Origin: 21-14-0-10-47-8 sp966211795
Lineage (GTDB): Bacteria > Bdellovibrionota > Bdellovibrionia > Bdellovibrionales > Bdellovibrionaceae
Assembly (NCBI GenBank): GCA_966211795.1
Contig: CBIHNW010000007.1
Location: 124,001 to 188,000 of the forward strand
Direction of reading: 5' to 3'
Length of the DNA stretch: 64,000 bases
Below are positions 1-7,949 of the stretch, one piece after another. The first letter of the stretch is position 1, and every line of letters starts with the position of its first letter. The notes below the pieces were generated by a model, which was not told the origin of the DNA, did not search any database, and saw only the letters and a list, made by a program, of their open reading frames with translations. A program made the translations under genes and the position numbers.

Positions 1-260
1 CGTTGGGTCGCCTGTGCGTTTCCCTTCCTGCACTCGGAGGTCGATTCATTAAATTGACCACCTTCCTGCATGCAACTGTAAGCGGCGGCCTGAAGCGCTG
101 TCATCGTGTTTGATTGATCTGCGGTGGAGGTTGAAGCGTCGGCATTTTGAGTGGATGCCGGCGCCAGATTCCCATCCGGCTCGGTATTGAAAGGTTCCGC
201 AGACGCGGCAGAGACTTGCAGCAGGCTTAGAATCACGGTGATCAGAAATGTTTTTCTCAC
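1..260 (-). CDS. Secreted protein, C-terminally truncated by the window edge
   Basis: The reverse strand is open from a GTG at 260 to the window edge. A purine-rich GAGGGGGA sits just upstream as ribosome binding site. The first ~21 residues form a typical signal peptide (MRKTFLITVILSLLQ, then a small-residue AASA cleavage region). The mature part starts acidic and then is rich in Ala, Thr and Ser, with two cysteines near residues 69 and 81. I do not recognise the family, and the rest of the gene lies outside the window. It is divergent from the glutathione peroxidase gene, with about 154 bases between them that must hold both promoters. Secretion is well supported; function is unknown. Confidence 0.7.
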   Translation of the reverse strand, partial: MRKTFLITVILSLLQVSAASAEPFNTEPDGNLAPASTQNADASTSTADQSNTMTALQAAAYSCMQEGGQFNESTSECRKGNAQATQ

Positions 261-414
261 AAGTCCCCCTCTAACAAGTATCGGCGAAAGGCCGGTTTTC
301 GTTAATGTTTCCGAGGGAGATTCCCAAAATGAGACAACCCGGTGTCCAAAAGCTTTTCATCCACCCCAAAGCCTGGCTAAAGTGTGGGCACTCAATCCCC
401 TTCAAGGAGGGCTC

Positions 415-906
415 ATGGCCGAATCTTCACTTCACGCTTACAAAGTCAAAAATGCATCCGGACAAGAAACGGACCTGTCCCAATATAAAGGTAAAGTTGT
501 TTTGGTGGTGAATGTGGCCAGCAAATGTGGCTTCACTCCGCAATATGAAGGTCTGGAAGCCATTTACAACAAGTACAAAGATCAAGGCTTGGTGATTCTG
601 GGCTTTCCGAGCAACCAATTTGGCGCACAGGAGCCAGGTAACAATGACGAAATCCAACAGTTCTGCAAAATGAACTATGGCGTGACTTTTCCCGTGATGG
701 CCAAAGTCGATGTCAATGGCGATGCCGCCGCCCCGGTTTACGATTTTCTCAAAACCTCTGCGCCCGGCATCTTGGGAATTGAAGCGATCAAGTGGAACTT
801 CACTAAATTCTTAATTGGCAAAAATGGCCGAGTGATCAAACGATACGCGCCGCAAACCAAACCCGAAGAACTGACGTCGGACATCGAAACGGCCCTGAAA
901 AATTAG
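415..906 (+). CDS. Glutathione peroxidase family protein (thiol peroxidase)
   Basis: This 163-residue protein reduces peroxides with a catalytic cysteine; bacterial members of the family usually take electrons from thioredoxin rather than glutathione. It shows the family motifs in order: NVASKCGFT with peroxidatic Cys38, the FPSNQFG loop near 64-70, and WNFTKFLI near the C-terminus. Cys84 in QFCKMNYGVTFP lies where the resolving cysteine of thioredoxin-dependent members is found. The frame is open upstream of the start, but ATG 415 has an AAGGAGG site seven bases before it and gives the usual family length. The M3 peptidase gene follows after 11 bases, so the two are probably co-transcribed. 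Cytoplasmic, with no signal peptide. Confidence 0.93.
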   Translation: MAESSLHAYKVKNASGQETDLSQYKGKVVLVVNVASKCGFTPQYEGLEAIYNKYKDQGLVILGFPSNQFGAQEPGNNDEIQQFCKMNYGVTFPVMAKVDVNGDAAAPVYDFLKTSAPGILGIEAIKWNFTKFLIGKNGRVIKRYAPQTKPEELTSDIETALKN

Positions 907-917
907 AAGGAATCCCC

Positions 918-2723
918 ATGACATTGCCAGCCTGGAACATAGATTCGGAATATCCAAATCTCACTTCGAAAGAATTCAAAGCGGACGAAGATCAAGCCAA
1001 GCTCTTGATCAGCCAGATTCAAAAACTGACGACGGGACTGCGCGCGAAACTGGAGACGACTTCGGACGCTCCCGATTTCATCGAAGGGCTGCAAAAGATC
1101 TTGATCCTGGGTGATCAAGCTTACGTCTTGCTGGCCAATTTGAGAGTGTACGTCAGCTGCCTTGAATCCGTTGATGCCAAGGACGAAATGGCGAAAGCCA
1201 AAAGTTCGCAGCTTCAGCAGCTGATCGCCGATAAAATTCAGGCCACCAAAGCCGTGAATCTTTTTATCAGCCAGTGCGAAGATGCGGTCTTCGACAAAGT
1301 GATGTCTCATCCCGATTTACAAAGTTCGCGTTTTCAGTGGCAGCAAGAGCGCTCGCTGAAACCATTCCTGCTCAGCGAAAAAGAAGAGACCTTGCTGGCG
1401 GCAATGACTCCAACGGGCATGACCGCATGGGGAAATTTGTACGATGCGATTTCCGGTACCTTGAAAGTTCGCCTTGAACAAAATGGCAAAACCGAAACAA
1501 TCGGCCTGGCGCACGCGGCAGGTCTGACCCGATCTCGCAATGAGCAGGAACGAAAAGCCGCATGGCAAGGCGTGCAGCAAGCTTGGAAAGAAAACGAAGA
1601 GCCTGCCGCCGCGGTTCTGAATTCTTTGGCGGGATGGCGACTTGAGGTCTGTAAGAAGCGTTCTCACACCAAGGAAAACTCGTTCTTACAGCAGCCCTTG
1701 TTCGTAAACCGCATTGAAGAGTCCACCCTGAACGCCATGTGGTCAGCGGTCGAGCAAAACAAATCCGAAATTCAAAAGGCCGCGTTTTTGATGGCCAAGA
1801 TGCACGGAAAGAAAAAATTAGATCCATGGGATTTATCCGCACCAGCTCCGGTTGCCACGGATTCTGGCGCCACTTCGTTTGAACAAGCGATCCAGCAAAT
1901 CCGCACCGCCTTCGGCAACGTCGATCCCCGCTTTGGTGAATTCGTCGACATGATGGTGAAAAACCAATGGATCGAAGCGCGCGTTCTGCCGAATAAAGCC
2001 AGTGGAGCGCACTGCACAGGCTTTATCAAGTCGCGCACACCGCGTGTGTTTCAAACTTATTTGGGATCAAACCAAGACATTTCAACTTTGGCCCACGAGC
2101 TGGGTCATGCCTATCATTCGTGGGTGATTCGCGATCTGTCCGTGCACGAGCAGGATTATCCGATGACGCTTGCGGAAACGGCCAGCATCTTTTCTGAAAC
2201 CGTACTGACCGATGATATGATCGCGCACGCCAAAACCAAAGAGCAGAAAATCGATTTTGCCTGGGCCGATATCGAAGGTGCGGTTTCGTTGTTGATGAAC
2301 ATCCCGGCACGTTTTGAATTCGAAAAGAATTTCTACATCCGCCGCCAAGAGCGAACCCTGTCTCCGCGCGAGCTCAGTGAGCTGACCGATCAGGCCTGGA
2401 GCAAATGGTACGGCGACACCCTGAGCACCAACGACAAGATGTTCTGGGCGACAAAGCTTCACTTTTCAATGGCTGATCTGAGCTTCTACAATTTCCCCTA
2501 CACCTTCGGATATTTATTTGCTCTCAGCATTTATGCCCGTCGCAAAGAATTGGGCGCGGATTTCTGGCCAAAATACACCGCCATCCTGCGCGACACGGGC
2601 CGCATGAAAGCCGAAGATCTGGTGCAAAAGCATCTGGGCGAAGACATCCGCCGCCCCGAGTACTGGCAAAAAGCAATCGGCGTAGTAAAAGAGAAATTGC
2701 GCGCCTTCGAGGCTTTGGTTTAA
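918..2723 (+). CDS. M3 family oligoendopeptidase (PepF-like)
   Basis: A zinc metallopeptidase of 601 residues, the usual size of the PepF/M3B oligoendopeptidases that degrade short peptides in the cytoplasm. The zinc motif HELGH is at residues 393-397 (His393 and His397 ligands, Glu394 catalytic). The third ligand is probably Glu420 in LAETASIFSE. There is no signal peptide. The start at 918 has an AGAAGGAA site upstream and follows the peroxidase gene by 11 bases, so the pair is likely one transcript. It ends 15 bases before the convergent coiled-coil gene. The family assignment is secure; the exact peptide specificity cannot be read from sequence. Confidence 0.93.
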   Translation: MTLPAWNIDSEYPNLTSKEFKADEDQAKLLISQIQKLTTGLRAKLETTSDAPDFIEGLQKILILGDQAYVLLANLRVYVSCLESVDAKDEMAKAKSSQLQQLIADKIQATKAVNLFISQCEDAVFDKVMSHPDLQSSRFQWQQERSLKPFLLSEKEETLLAAMTPTGMTAWGNLYDAISGTLKVRLEQNGKTETIGLAHAAGLTRSRNEQERKAAWQGVQQAWKENEEPAAAVLNSLAGWRLEVCKKRSHTKENSFLQQPLFVNRIEESTLNAMWSAVEQNKSEIQKAAFLMAKMHGKKKLDPWDLSAPAPVATDSGATSFEQAIQQIRTAFGNVDPRFGEFVDMMVKNQWIEARVLPNKASGAHCTGFIKSRTPRVFQTYLGSNQDISTLAHELGHAYHSWVIRDLSVHEQDYPMTLAETASIFSETVLTDDMIAHAKTKEQKIDFAWADIEGAVSLLMNIPARFEFEKNFYIRRQERTLSPRELSELTDQAWSKWYGDTLSTNDKMFWATKLHFSMADLSFYNFPYTFGYLFALSIYARRKELGADFWPKYTAILRDTGRMKAEDLVQKHLGEDIRRPEYWQKAIGVVKEKLRAFEALV

Positions 2724-2738
2724 GTTCGCGTCCGAGAA

Positions 2739-3332
2739 TTACAACCGCGAGCGTTCGGATTGGCATTTGATCTTGAGCGAGATCAATTTCCCTTCCATGG
2801 CGAGCTTTTGGTGATCCAGGCTTTCCAGTTCTTGACGGCTGGCTTCGAGCTGGCCGCGGGTGCTTTCCACCTGCGAGATTTGTGTTTTCAATGTTTCGAG
2901 AATCTTTTGCGAATCCATCAGTGTCGAATACAAGCGAACACTGAGATCCAGGTAATCGCTTTGCAGATTCTTAGAAGCTTCCGTCGAGTTCTGCTGCTTG
3001 AAACTTTCGACCGAGCTTCGCAGTCGATCACGACTTAGCGAGATTTGCGCGGTCTCTTGCTCGCGGTCCTCGACCATCTTAAACAAAATTTGCGTCATTT
3101 GATTGAAACTTTGCAGGTAGCTTTCCTGCGAGGTCAGCGAGCCATTGCTGAGCAACTGGTAGCGTTGATCCAGCTCGCGGTAATCGCTTTCCAACTGAGG
3201 CAGCAGATCCCCGCAATCATTCTGCGGGCGACCTGCCATCTCGGCGTCGGAAGTCTCGATTGGTTTGTCCTGAGCCTTCACCATGGAATAAGCGAAGAGA
3301 TGTATAAAAAGTAAGAGCAAAAATATTTTCAT
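2739..3332 (-). CDS. Secreted coiled-coil protein of unknown function
   Basis: 197 residues. An N-terminal signal peptide (MKIFLLLLFIHLFAYS, cleavage after VKAQ near residue 21) is followed by an almost wholly helical mature protein rich in Gln, Glu, Ser and Leu. Heptad-like spacing runs from about residue 45 to the end, which predicts a long coiled coil. Two cysteines, one near the mature N-terminus (DCGDLL) and one near the C-terminus (IKCQSE), could form a disulfide. GGGGTGGG before ATG 3332 supports the start. No enzyme motif is visible. A structural or adaptor role in the periplasm is an inference only. Confidence 0.75.
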   Translation of the reverse strand: MKIFLLLLFIHLFAYSMVKAQDKPIETSDAEMAGRPQNDCGDLLPQLESDYRELDQRYQLLSNGSLTSQESYLQSFNQMTQILFKMVEDREQETAQISLSRDRLRSSVESFKQQNSTEASKNLQSDYLDLSVRLYSTLMDSQKILETLKTQISQVESTRGQLEASRQELESLDHQKLAMEGKLISLKIKCQSERSRL

Positions 3333-3445
3333 AACCCACCCCTAACCCGAGTGGGAAAATATCACGGACCCCAAAACTGTCTGCCGAAAAACGGCAGCCC
3401 TGAAAACTCTCAAGGCTTGGCCAAATTTTGGACAGTATTTTTTTC

Positions 3446-3603
3446 TTATAAATCCATCTCGCCAAGATAGCGAAACAACGTACGCGAGGTGACGCCCAAT
3501 AGCTCAGCCGCCTTGGATTTTTTTCAGCTTTCAACGAATTCCAATATGTTGGCCAAAACTCCAACATATTGGATTTTACTTCCAGATGGTCGTGAACTCG
3601 CAA
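3446..3603 (-). pseudogene. Remnant of a Fis-type helix-turn-helix regulator C-terminus
   Basis: Reading leftward from 3523 to 3446, the sequence encodes KKSKAAELLGVTSRTLFRYL followed by a few residues and a stop. This is the classic Fis/NtrC C-terminal helix-turn-helix (AAxLLGV..RTLxRxL). Upstream of a seven-A tract (3518-3524 on the reverse strand) the in-frame codon is TGA. The neighbouring frame, EFWPTYWNSLKAEK, would join correctly if one A were added to the tract. The receiver and AAA+ domains expected of such regulators are absent. I read it as the decayed tail of a sigma-54 activator or Fis-like gene. A short functional frameshifted peptide cannot be excluded. Confidence 0.5.
3541..3572. 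repeat. Perfect 12-bp inverted repeat with 8-nt loop
   Basis: CCAATATGTTGG at 3541-3552 and its exact reverse complement CCAACATATTGG at 3561-3572 are separated by CCAAAACT. It lies inside the decayed helix-turn-helix segment and downstream of the nucleotidyltransferase pair. No uridine tract follows it on either strand, so a simple terminator is unlikely. It could be an operator, a recombination remnant or an RNA hairpin. Confidence 0.7.
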
Positions 3604-3646
3604 ACGGGTTAAGCTCAGAAAGTTTCGATCTGCTCGACCGCCGAAA

Positions 3647-3745
3647 TCATATCAAAATCAGTGTGTACTTTTTCTTCGGCGATGGCTCGCTTGGCGGCGT
3701 GAACATTTGCCAGTACTGCTCTAGAAACTGAAAGTATTCTTCCAT
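3647..3745 (-). CDS. Possible 32-residue partner of the nucleotidyltransferase
   Basis: A short frame starts at ATG 3745, only five bases after the stop of the upstream nucleotidyltransferase gene, and ends at 3647. The peptide begins MEEYFQFLEQYWQMF, continues with a Pro/Ser/Lys stretch and ends in a hydrophobic KYTLILI tail. The tight spacing suggests translational coupling. Small proline-containing partner frames next to MNT/DUF6036-type nucleotidyltransferases are something I recall only loosely, so the partnership is inferred. No family can be assigned from 32 residues. It could also be chance readthrough sequence. Confidence 0.4.
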   Translation of the reverse strand: MEEYFQFLEQYWQMFTPPSEPSPKKKYTLILI

Positions 3746-3750
3746 AGATT

Positions 3751-4266
3751 TCACGGCATCCCGCCCTTCAATTTCAAAATTTCATTCCATTCCTGAAAGA
3801 GATCAGCGTACTTTTTGATCAATTGAAGATCGACATTTGGCAATTGGAGAAGTTTTTGAATGTCAGCTTTGTCCTGCAGCTCACGACTGGAATCATTTTT
3901 ATAGGCTTGGATCTTCAATCCAATGATATCTTCAGGCCTTAAGACATACACTCCAAGCTCCGAATTTCGAATGGCCTGCTTGAGCATTTCTTGGCTCAGG
4001 GGCCGATTGGCAAGAATGATATCCACAAAACCAGAGCCCGAGAACTGAAGGACCTCATCAGATTCGTGTCTTAAAGTAAAACCATGTGCCAGGAAAGAGA
4101 TTTTGATTGATTCTTTTTTTGATCCATCTGCTAGGAAATCGATGTCTATGGTCGCCCGGTGCTGACCATAGACTGCCAAAGCAAAGCCACCGATCAAGGC
4201 ATGCGCAATACCTTGATCGTCTAAAATTGCGTGAGCTTGACCTAAAGTCTTTCGCAGATTGATCAC
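3751..4266 (-). CDS. MNT-type (DUF6036/AbiEii-like) nucleotidyltransferase
   Basis: 171 residues with the minimal nucleotidyltransferase signature near residues 25-45: IGGFALAVYG, then HRATIDIDFL, which supplies the two metal-binding aspartates of the DxD pair. A later conserved block, LRPEDIIGLKIQAYKND (around 110-126), is typical of this family, in which AMPylating antitoxins and AbiEii-like toxins are found. The C-terminal 45 residues are helical (DIQKLLQLP, LIKKYADLF). The protein is cytoplasmic. It is followed by a 32-codon frame and stands apart from the asd operon, whose terminator lies just upstream of it. The superfamily is clear; whether it is a toxin, an antitoxin or a metabolic enzyme is not. 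Confidence 0.75.
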   Translation of the reverse strand: MINLRKTLGQAHAILDDQGIAHALIGGFALAVYGQHRATIDIDFLADGSKKESIKISFLAHGFTLRHESDEVLQFSGSGFVDIILANRPLSQEMLKQAIRNSELGVYVLRPEDIIGLKIQAYKNDSSRELQDKADIQKLLQLPNVDLQLIKKYADLFQEWNEILKLKGGMP

Positions 4267-4293
4267 ATTTAGATGTTATCAACGGATCAGAAA

Positions 4294-4331
4294 ATAAAAA
4301 ACTAAAAACGCCAACTCGCCGTCGAGTCGGC
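4294..4331 (-). terminator. Rho-independent terminator of the pssA-asd operon
   Basis: On the reverse strand, GCCGACTCG pairs with CGAGTTGGC across a four-base loop (one G-U pair). GTTTTTAGTTTTTT follows immediately. It sits 16 bases after the asd stop codon and should end that transcript before the nucleotidyltransferase gene. Confidence 0.85.
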
Positions 4332-4346
4332 TCGCTTTAGATAGCT

Positions 4347-5369
4347 TTAAGCCCAGAAAGCTTCGATCTGCTCGGCGATTTGGATTCCGTTCAGGGCGGC
4401 GCCCTTGCGGATATTGTCTGAGACCACCCACATCATCCAGGTCTTGGCATCTGACAAATCCTGGTGGATGCGGCCGACGTAGACCGGATCTTTGCCGGAG
4501 ACGAATTTTTGCGTGTGATATTTCTTGGCGTTGGATTCGATCACCAGGCCTTCGCCATCGGTCAAAGCTTTCACCACCTGATCGCGAGATGCTTCTTTCT
4601 TCACGGTCGCCCACACGGTTTCCGCGTGCGCGTTCGGCACCGGCACACGCACGGTGAACGCTGAAACCTTCAGATCTGGAAGACCCATGATCTTTTTGGT
4701 TTCGCTCATCACTTTCATTTCTTCGCTGGTAAAGCCCATGTCGTTGAAGGAGCCGATTTCGGGAACGCAGTTGAACATGATTGGATGCGCGAAGGCTTTG
4801 GCCACAGGCTCTTGCCCTTGGCCGTAGCTGCGAAACTGTTCCATCAATTCATCATGGCCTGGTTGGCCCGCGCCGCTGACTGCTTGATAAGATGACACGC
4901 GCACGGCTTCGAGGCCGAATTGATCGGCCAAAGGTTTCAGTGCCACCACCAATTGCATCGTCGTGCAGTTTGGGTTGGCGATGATTTGCGGAGCCCGCTG
5001 GCCCTTGAGCAAATGTCCATTCACCTCGGGAACAACAAGCAGAATTTTTGGATCCATGCGGAAGGCGTTCGAATTATCAACGGCCCATGCACCCGATCGC
5101 ACGGCTTGCGGCGCCCACTCGGCACTGATGTCATCGCCCGAGGAAAAGAACACTAGATCCAGACCATCAAAGCAGCCTGGCTTCAAAACCTGACAAGGAT
5201 ACTCGCGCCCCTGCAGGGCGATTTTTTTTCCGAGAGAGGCTTCGCTCGCGAAAGGGCGAAGTTCAGCGACCGGGAAACGTCGTTGCTCGAGCGTTTCCAT
5301 AAAGCTTTTGCCGACCATACCGGTGGCACCGACAACTCCGACCTTCAAAGGTCGCAACTGCTGAGACAT
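4347..5369 (-). CDS. asd: Aspartate-semialdehyde dehydrogenase
   Basis: This enzyme reduces aspartyl phosphate to aspartate semialdehyde with NADPH, the branch point to lysine, diaminopimelate, threonine and methionine. The 340-residue protein has the NADP loop GVVGATGMVG (11-20), the catalytic cysteine in NPNCTTMQL (Cys135), the SGAGQPGHDEL substrate loop, and the RVPVPNAHAE motif with the conserved Arg and His. The length is normal. It is the last gene of a minus-strand operon, three bases after pssA, and is followed by a strong terminator. Cytoplasmic. The assignment is secure. Confidence 0.97.
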   Translation of the reverse strand: MSQQLRPLKVGVVGATGMVGKSFMETLEQRRFPVAELRPFASEASLGKKIALQGREYPCQVLKPGCFDGLDLVFFSSGDDISAEWAPQAVRSGAWAVDNSNAFRMDPKILLVVPEVNGHLLKGQRAPQIIANPNCTTMQLVVALKPLADQFGLEAVRVSSYQAVSGAGQPGHDELMEQFRSYGQGQEPVAKAFAHPIMFNCVPEIGSFNDMGFTSEEMKVMSETKKIMGLPDLKVSAFTVRVPVPNAHAETVWATVKKEASRDQVVKALTDGEGLVIESNAKKYHTQKFVSGKDPVYVGRIHQDLSDAKTWMMWVVSDNIRKGAALNGIQIAEQIEAFWA

Positions 5370-5372
5370 AAA

Positions 5373-6227
5373 TTATTTTTCCTCGTGCTTGATGTCGCCG
5401 TCTTCGTCTTCTTCAACGAGATCTGGATCATTTGAAACTTGGGCGGGGCTGTAAACATTCGCGCGGATGCGTTTGTTTTTTCCGAAATTCAAAACTCCGA
5501 AGACCGCTCCGAGAATCGCGTAGGTCAAAAACAAGATGAACAGGTTCACTTCGGGCCGGTAAGCGACAACCGAAATGATGATCACGCCAAAAATCAGATA
5601 GCGAAACGGCAGGCGCTCTTTCAAATCCAGATCTTTAAAGCTACGGTAACGGAAGGTGCTGACCATGACAAAACCCAAAAGATAAGTCATCGCCAAGATT
5701 CCGATGTTGCCGGAAGATTCAAGACCCAAATCATGCAAGGCCAATACGCTCGAGGCCACAATCCCCGCCGCCATCGGGATCGGCAATCCCTGAAAATAAG
5801 CTTTCTCGATCACGGTGGCTTGCACGTTAAATCGAGCCAAGCGCAAAGCCCCGCAAGCGGTGAAGATAAAGCAAGCGATCCATCCCAAGCGGCCGAAAGG
5901 CTGCAAGGCCCACATATAAAGCAGAACGCCTGGCGCCACACCGAAGCTGACGAGGTCACAAAGCGAATCGTACTCGGCGCCGAATTTCGAAGTGGAGCGG
6001 GTCAAGCGCGCCAAACGGCCGTCCAGCAAATCGAACACCGCTGCCGCCACGATGGCGTAAGCCGCGTACAAAAAGTTAAGCTTGGTGGATTGGATGATGG
6101 CGAAAAATCCGAAGAACAGATTTCCCGTCGTCACCAGGTTCGGCAGCACGTAAATGTGCATCGCCAAGCGCTTTTTAGGTTGTTCGGAATCGATCATCTG
6201 AGACTGAGAAGTAATATCTTGAGCCAT
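5373..6227 (-). CDS. pssA: CDP-diacylglycerol-serine O-phosphatidyltransferase
   Basis: A membrane enzyme that makes phosphatidylserine, the precursor of phosphatidylethanolamine. The CDP-alcohol phosphatidyltransferase signature is complete: D69-G70, A73-R74, G83, D87 and D91 with the canonical spacing. About eight hydrophobic segments follow the N-terminal 25 hydrophilic residues. The LPNLVTTGNLFFG start of the first membrane segment is typical of the type II (Bacillus-like) PssA group. The C-terminal ~40 residues form an acidic cytoplasmic tail (EEDEDGD). It lies between a lipid kinase-like gene (nine bases upstream) and asd (three bases downstream), so lipid genes are grouped with asd. 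Confidence 0.94.
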   Translation of the reverse strand: MAQDITSQSQMIDSEQPKKRLAMHIYVLPNLVTTGNLFFGFFAIIQSTKLNFLYAAYAIVAAAVFDLLDGRLARLTRSTSKFGAEYDSLCDLVSFGVAPGVLLYMWALQPFGRLGWIACFIFTACGALRLARFNVQATVIEKAYFQGLPIPMAAGIVASSVLALHDLGLESSGNIGILAMTYLLGFVMVSTFRYRSFKDLDLKERLPFRYLIFGVIIISVVAYRPEVNLFILFLTYAILGAVFGVLNFGKNKRIRANVYSPAQVSNDPDLVEEDEDGDIKHEEK

Positions 6228-6236
6228 ATATCTCTT

Positions 6237-6902
6237 TTATGTGTAGGAAGAAAATGCGCCAAAAATGGTGAACAAACACCACAGAGCGGACGCGCTTAAG
6301 ACGGGCAACGTAAAGTTGTCGTCCAATTTACCAATCGGAATCAATTCGGCCAAAGCGCCGATCACCCCACCCAGAATGCTGACGATCACCAAGCGATCCA
6401 TCAGCAACCAGTGCGAAGTCAGAAAATAAAAAGTTGCGACCGAGCACACGAAAAATGCGGCCAGTGACCCTTGCAGAGATTTCTCTCCAAAGATTTTATC
6501 TTTGCCAAAACGAATGCCCCAGTAACTGGCGATCGGATCCGCAAAGGCCAAGAAGAACATCGTCAACAAAACGATTTGCGGAGGAAAAATAAAAGCCACC
6601 AAAGTGATGCCGGTCAAAAGATAAGAAGTTCCGGCCAAACGATCGACTTCGTTTCGGCGCATGATCGGTCGGAAAGCCGACAGCAGAAAGTCATTCAGAG
6701 CGGGATTTTTCAAACGCATGATGTCGACAGGCACGAAGAGCAACCAAGCAAGACTGAGCAGGACCAATGAGGTTTTTTCGGGAAGGTTGGCGTAACAAGC
6801 GGCGATCATCGAAACGCCACCCATATGCCAAATCTTCCGCGCCCAATGAATGTCGGATCTATGCTTTAAATTCACCACTCGTAATACCTGCTCTACCATC
6901 AT
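6237..6902 (-). CDS. Membrane lipid kinase / cytidylyltransferase-like protein (SEC59/VTE5 type)
   Basis: A 221-residue membrane protein with about six hydrophobic segments. RKIWHMGG near the N-terminus and the FADPIASYWGIRFGK...KSLQGSLAAF block match the CTP-dependent diacylglycerol, dolichol and phytol kinase group, which is related to phosphatidate cytidylyltransferase. The substrate is probably a lipid alcohol, in keeping with pssA nine bases downstream. The frame is open to 7034, but the upstream part lacks coding character, and GGGG precedes the paired ATGs at 6902/6899, so I start there. It is the first gene of the three-gene operon. Kinase versus cytidylyltransferase cannot be settled from sequence alone. 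Confidence 0.72.
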   Translation of the reverse strand: MMVEQVLRVVNLKHRSDIHWARKIWHMGGVSMIAACYANLPEKTSLVLLSLAWLLFVPVDIMRLKNPALNDFLLSAFRPIMRRNEVDRLAGTSYLLTGITLVAFIFPPQIVLLTMFFLAFADPIASYWGIRFGKDKIFGEKSLQGSLAAFFVCSVATFYFLTSHWLLMDRLVIVSILGGVIGALAELIPIGKLDDNFTLPVLSASALWCLFTIFGAFSSYT

Positions 6903-7131
6903 TAAACCCCGCACGTTAAAGGACGAAAATTGTTCTGACAACAAAAGTAAAAAGATATTGTAAGCACCTGAAACCCCTTGGCAATTCAATAATACAAGGC
7001 GGCGCGATTGAATCCTCGACAGCTCTTTTCCCAAGTCTCAAACTGATCCGCTTCAGTGGCATTAAAAAACCAGTTATTTCAGTATCTTAAGTACCCATCC
7101 CCTGGCGTCCTTGTTGCACAACTGAAAGCTG

Positions 7132-7935
7132 ATGCGCTTCTCTTCACTTTTCTTTCTTTTAACAGCTGTTTTGTCATTCTTCAAAGCCCCTGTATGGGCT
7201 GCGACAAATGATGGCTACATCAGCAACATCGAGGCGGAACGAAACGAGCGCTTTTACGAGGTCTACCTTTTCATTCCCAATCTGCGCAAAGAACCCAGCT
7301 TGCAAGACATGATCTTCAGCCCCCTAACCAAAGAATTCAAAGAAAAGTACCGCCTGACCTTCGGAGAAATCGACACCGCCAGCATTTCATCACGCACGCA
7401 ATCCATGGGCGGCATCAACGTCAATCCGGTGGTGGTCGAGCAAGAAAATCAGAAGCGAAAACTTTTTGCCGAGTACATGACCAAACGATTGCTGGAGTAC
7501 CATGTCGATCAGTACATGAAAACCCAGCCGCAAATGCGACCCGTGATGGAAGTGAAACAGAAAATTCAAAACGTCAAAGTGGAAGTCACCAAGCAAGTTC
7601 GCCTGAACATCCAATACAATTTTGCCGGCAACACCGCCGACATCATCTTGGACAATCCGTACTGTGATTCGAAATTTTCATTGGAGATGGACCCACGAGC
7701 CTTCGGTCCCACCGAAGTCCGCGAAAGCCGTGCTTGGGTGAGCCGCAACCTGACCTCGAGCATTCGGGCAAATTCAAATATCGCCGTGAATGATGGCATC
7801 GTGTACGGAGATCTCACCAAGACCTACAGCCGTCGCAATCTGGCGACGACCTTGGGGCTGTCGACGCCCTTCAAACCCGGCGGCACCTCGGTGCGCGAGA
7901 CGAAAACGATCTTCGCGTTTTCGCACGTCTTTTAA
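7132..7935 (+). CDS. Secreted protein of unknown function
   Basis: 267 residues with a signal peptide (MRFSSLFFLLTAVLSFF, cleavage after VWAA near 24). The mature protein alternates charged helices (residues 90-145, rich in Gln, Glu and Lys) with short strands. It has one cysteine, in DNPYCDS. There are no lipobox, enzyme motifs or C-terminal barrel strands, so a soluble periplasmic or surface protein is likely. It stands alone between the divergent lipid operon and the convergent kinase-like gene, whose stop lies 15 bases beyond its own. The ribosome binding site is weak (GAAAG). I do not recognise the family. Confidence 0.7.
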   Translation: MRFSSLFFLLTAVLSFFKAPVWAATNDGYISNIEAERNERFYEVYLFIPNLRKEPSLQDMIFSPLTKEFKEKYRLTFGEIDTASISSRTQSMGGINVNPVVVEQENQKRKLFAEYMTKRLLEYHVDQYMKTQPQMRPVMEVKQKIQNVKVEVTKQVRLNIQYNFAGNTADIILDNPYCDSKFSLEMDPRAFGPTEVRESRAWVSRNLTSSIRANSNIAVNDGIVYGDLTKTYSRRNLATTLGLSTPFKPGGTSVRETKTIFAFSHVF

Positions 7936-7949
7936 TATTCACGAACCGA

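Noticed and set aside
3217..3603. 128-codon frame that covers the helix-turn-helix remnant and the start of the coiled-coil gene
   Set aside because: The frame is off-register with the helix-turn-helix codons and runs through the ribosome binding site and start of the secreted coiled-coil gene; only its first part seems to be old coding sequence.
5439..6299. Long plus-strand frame opposite pssA
   Set aside because: It is antisense to a clear pssA gene with a complete CDP-alcohol motif; its composition (Gln/Arg/His-rich) is that of a shadow frame.
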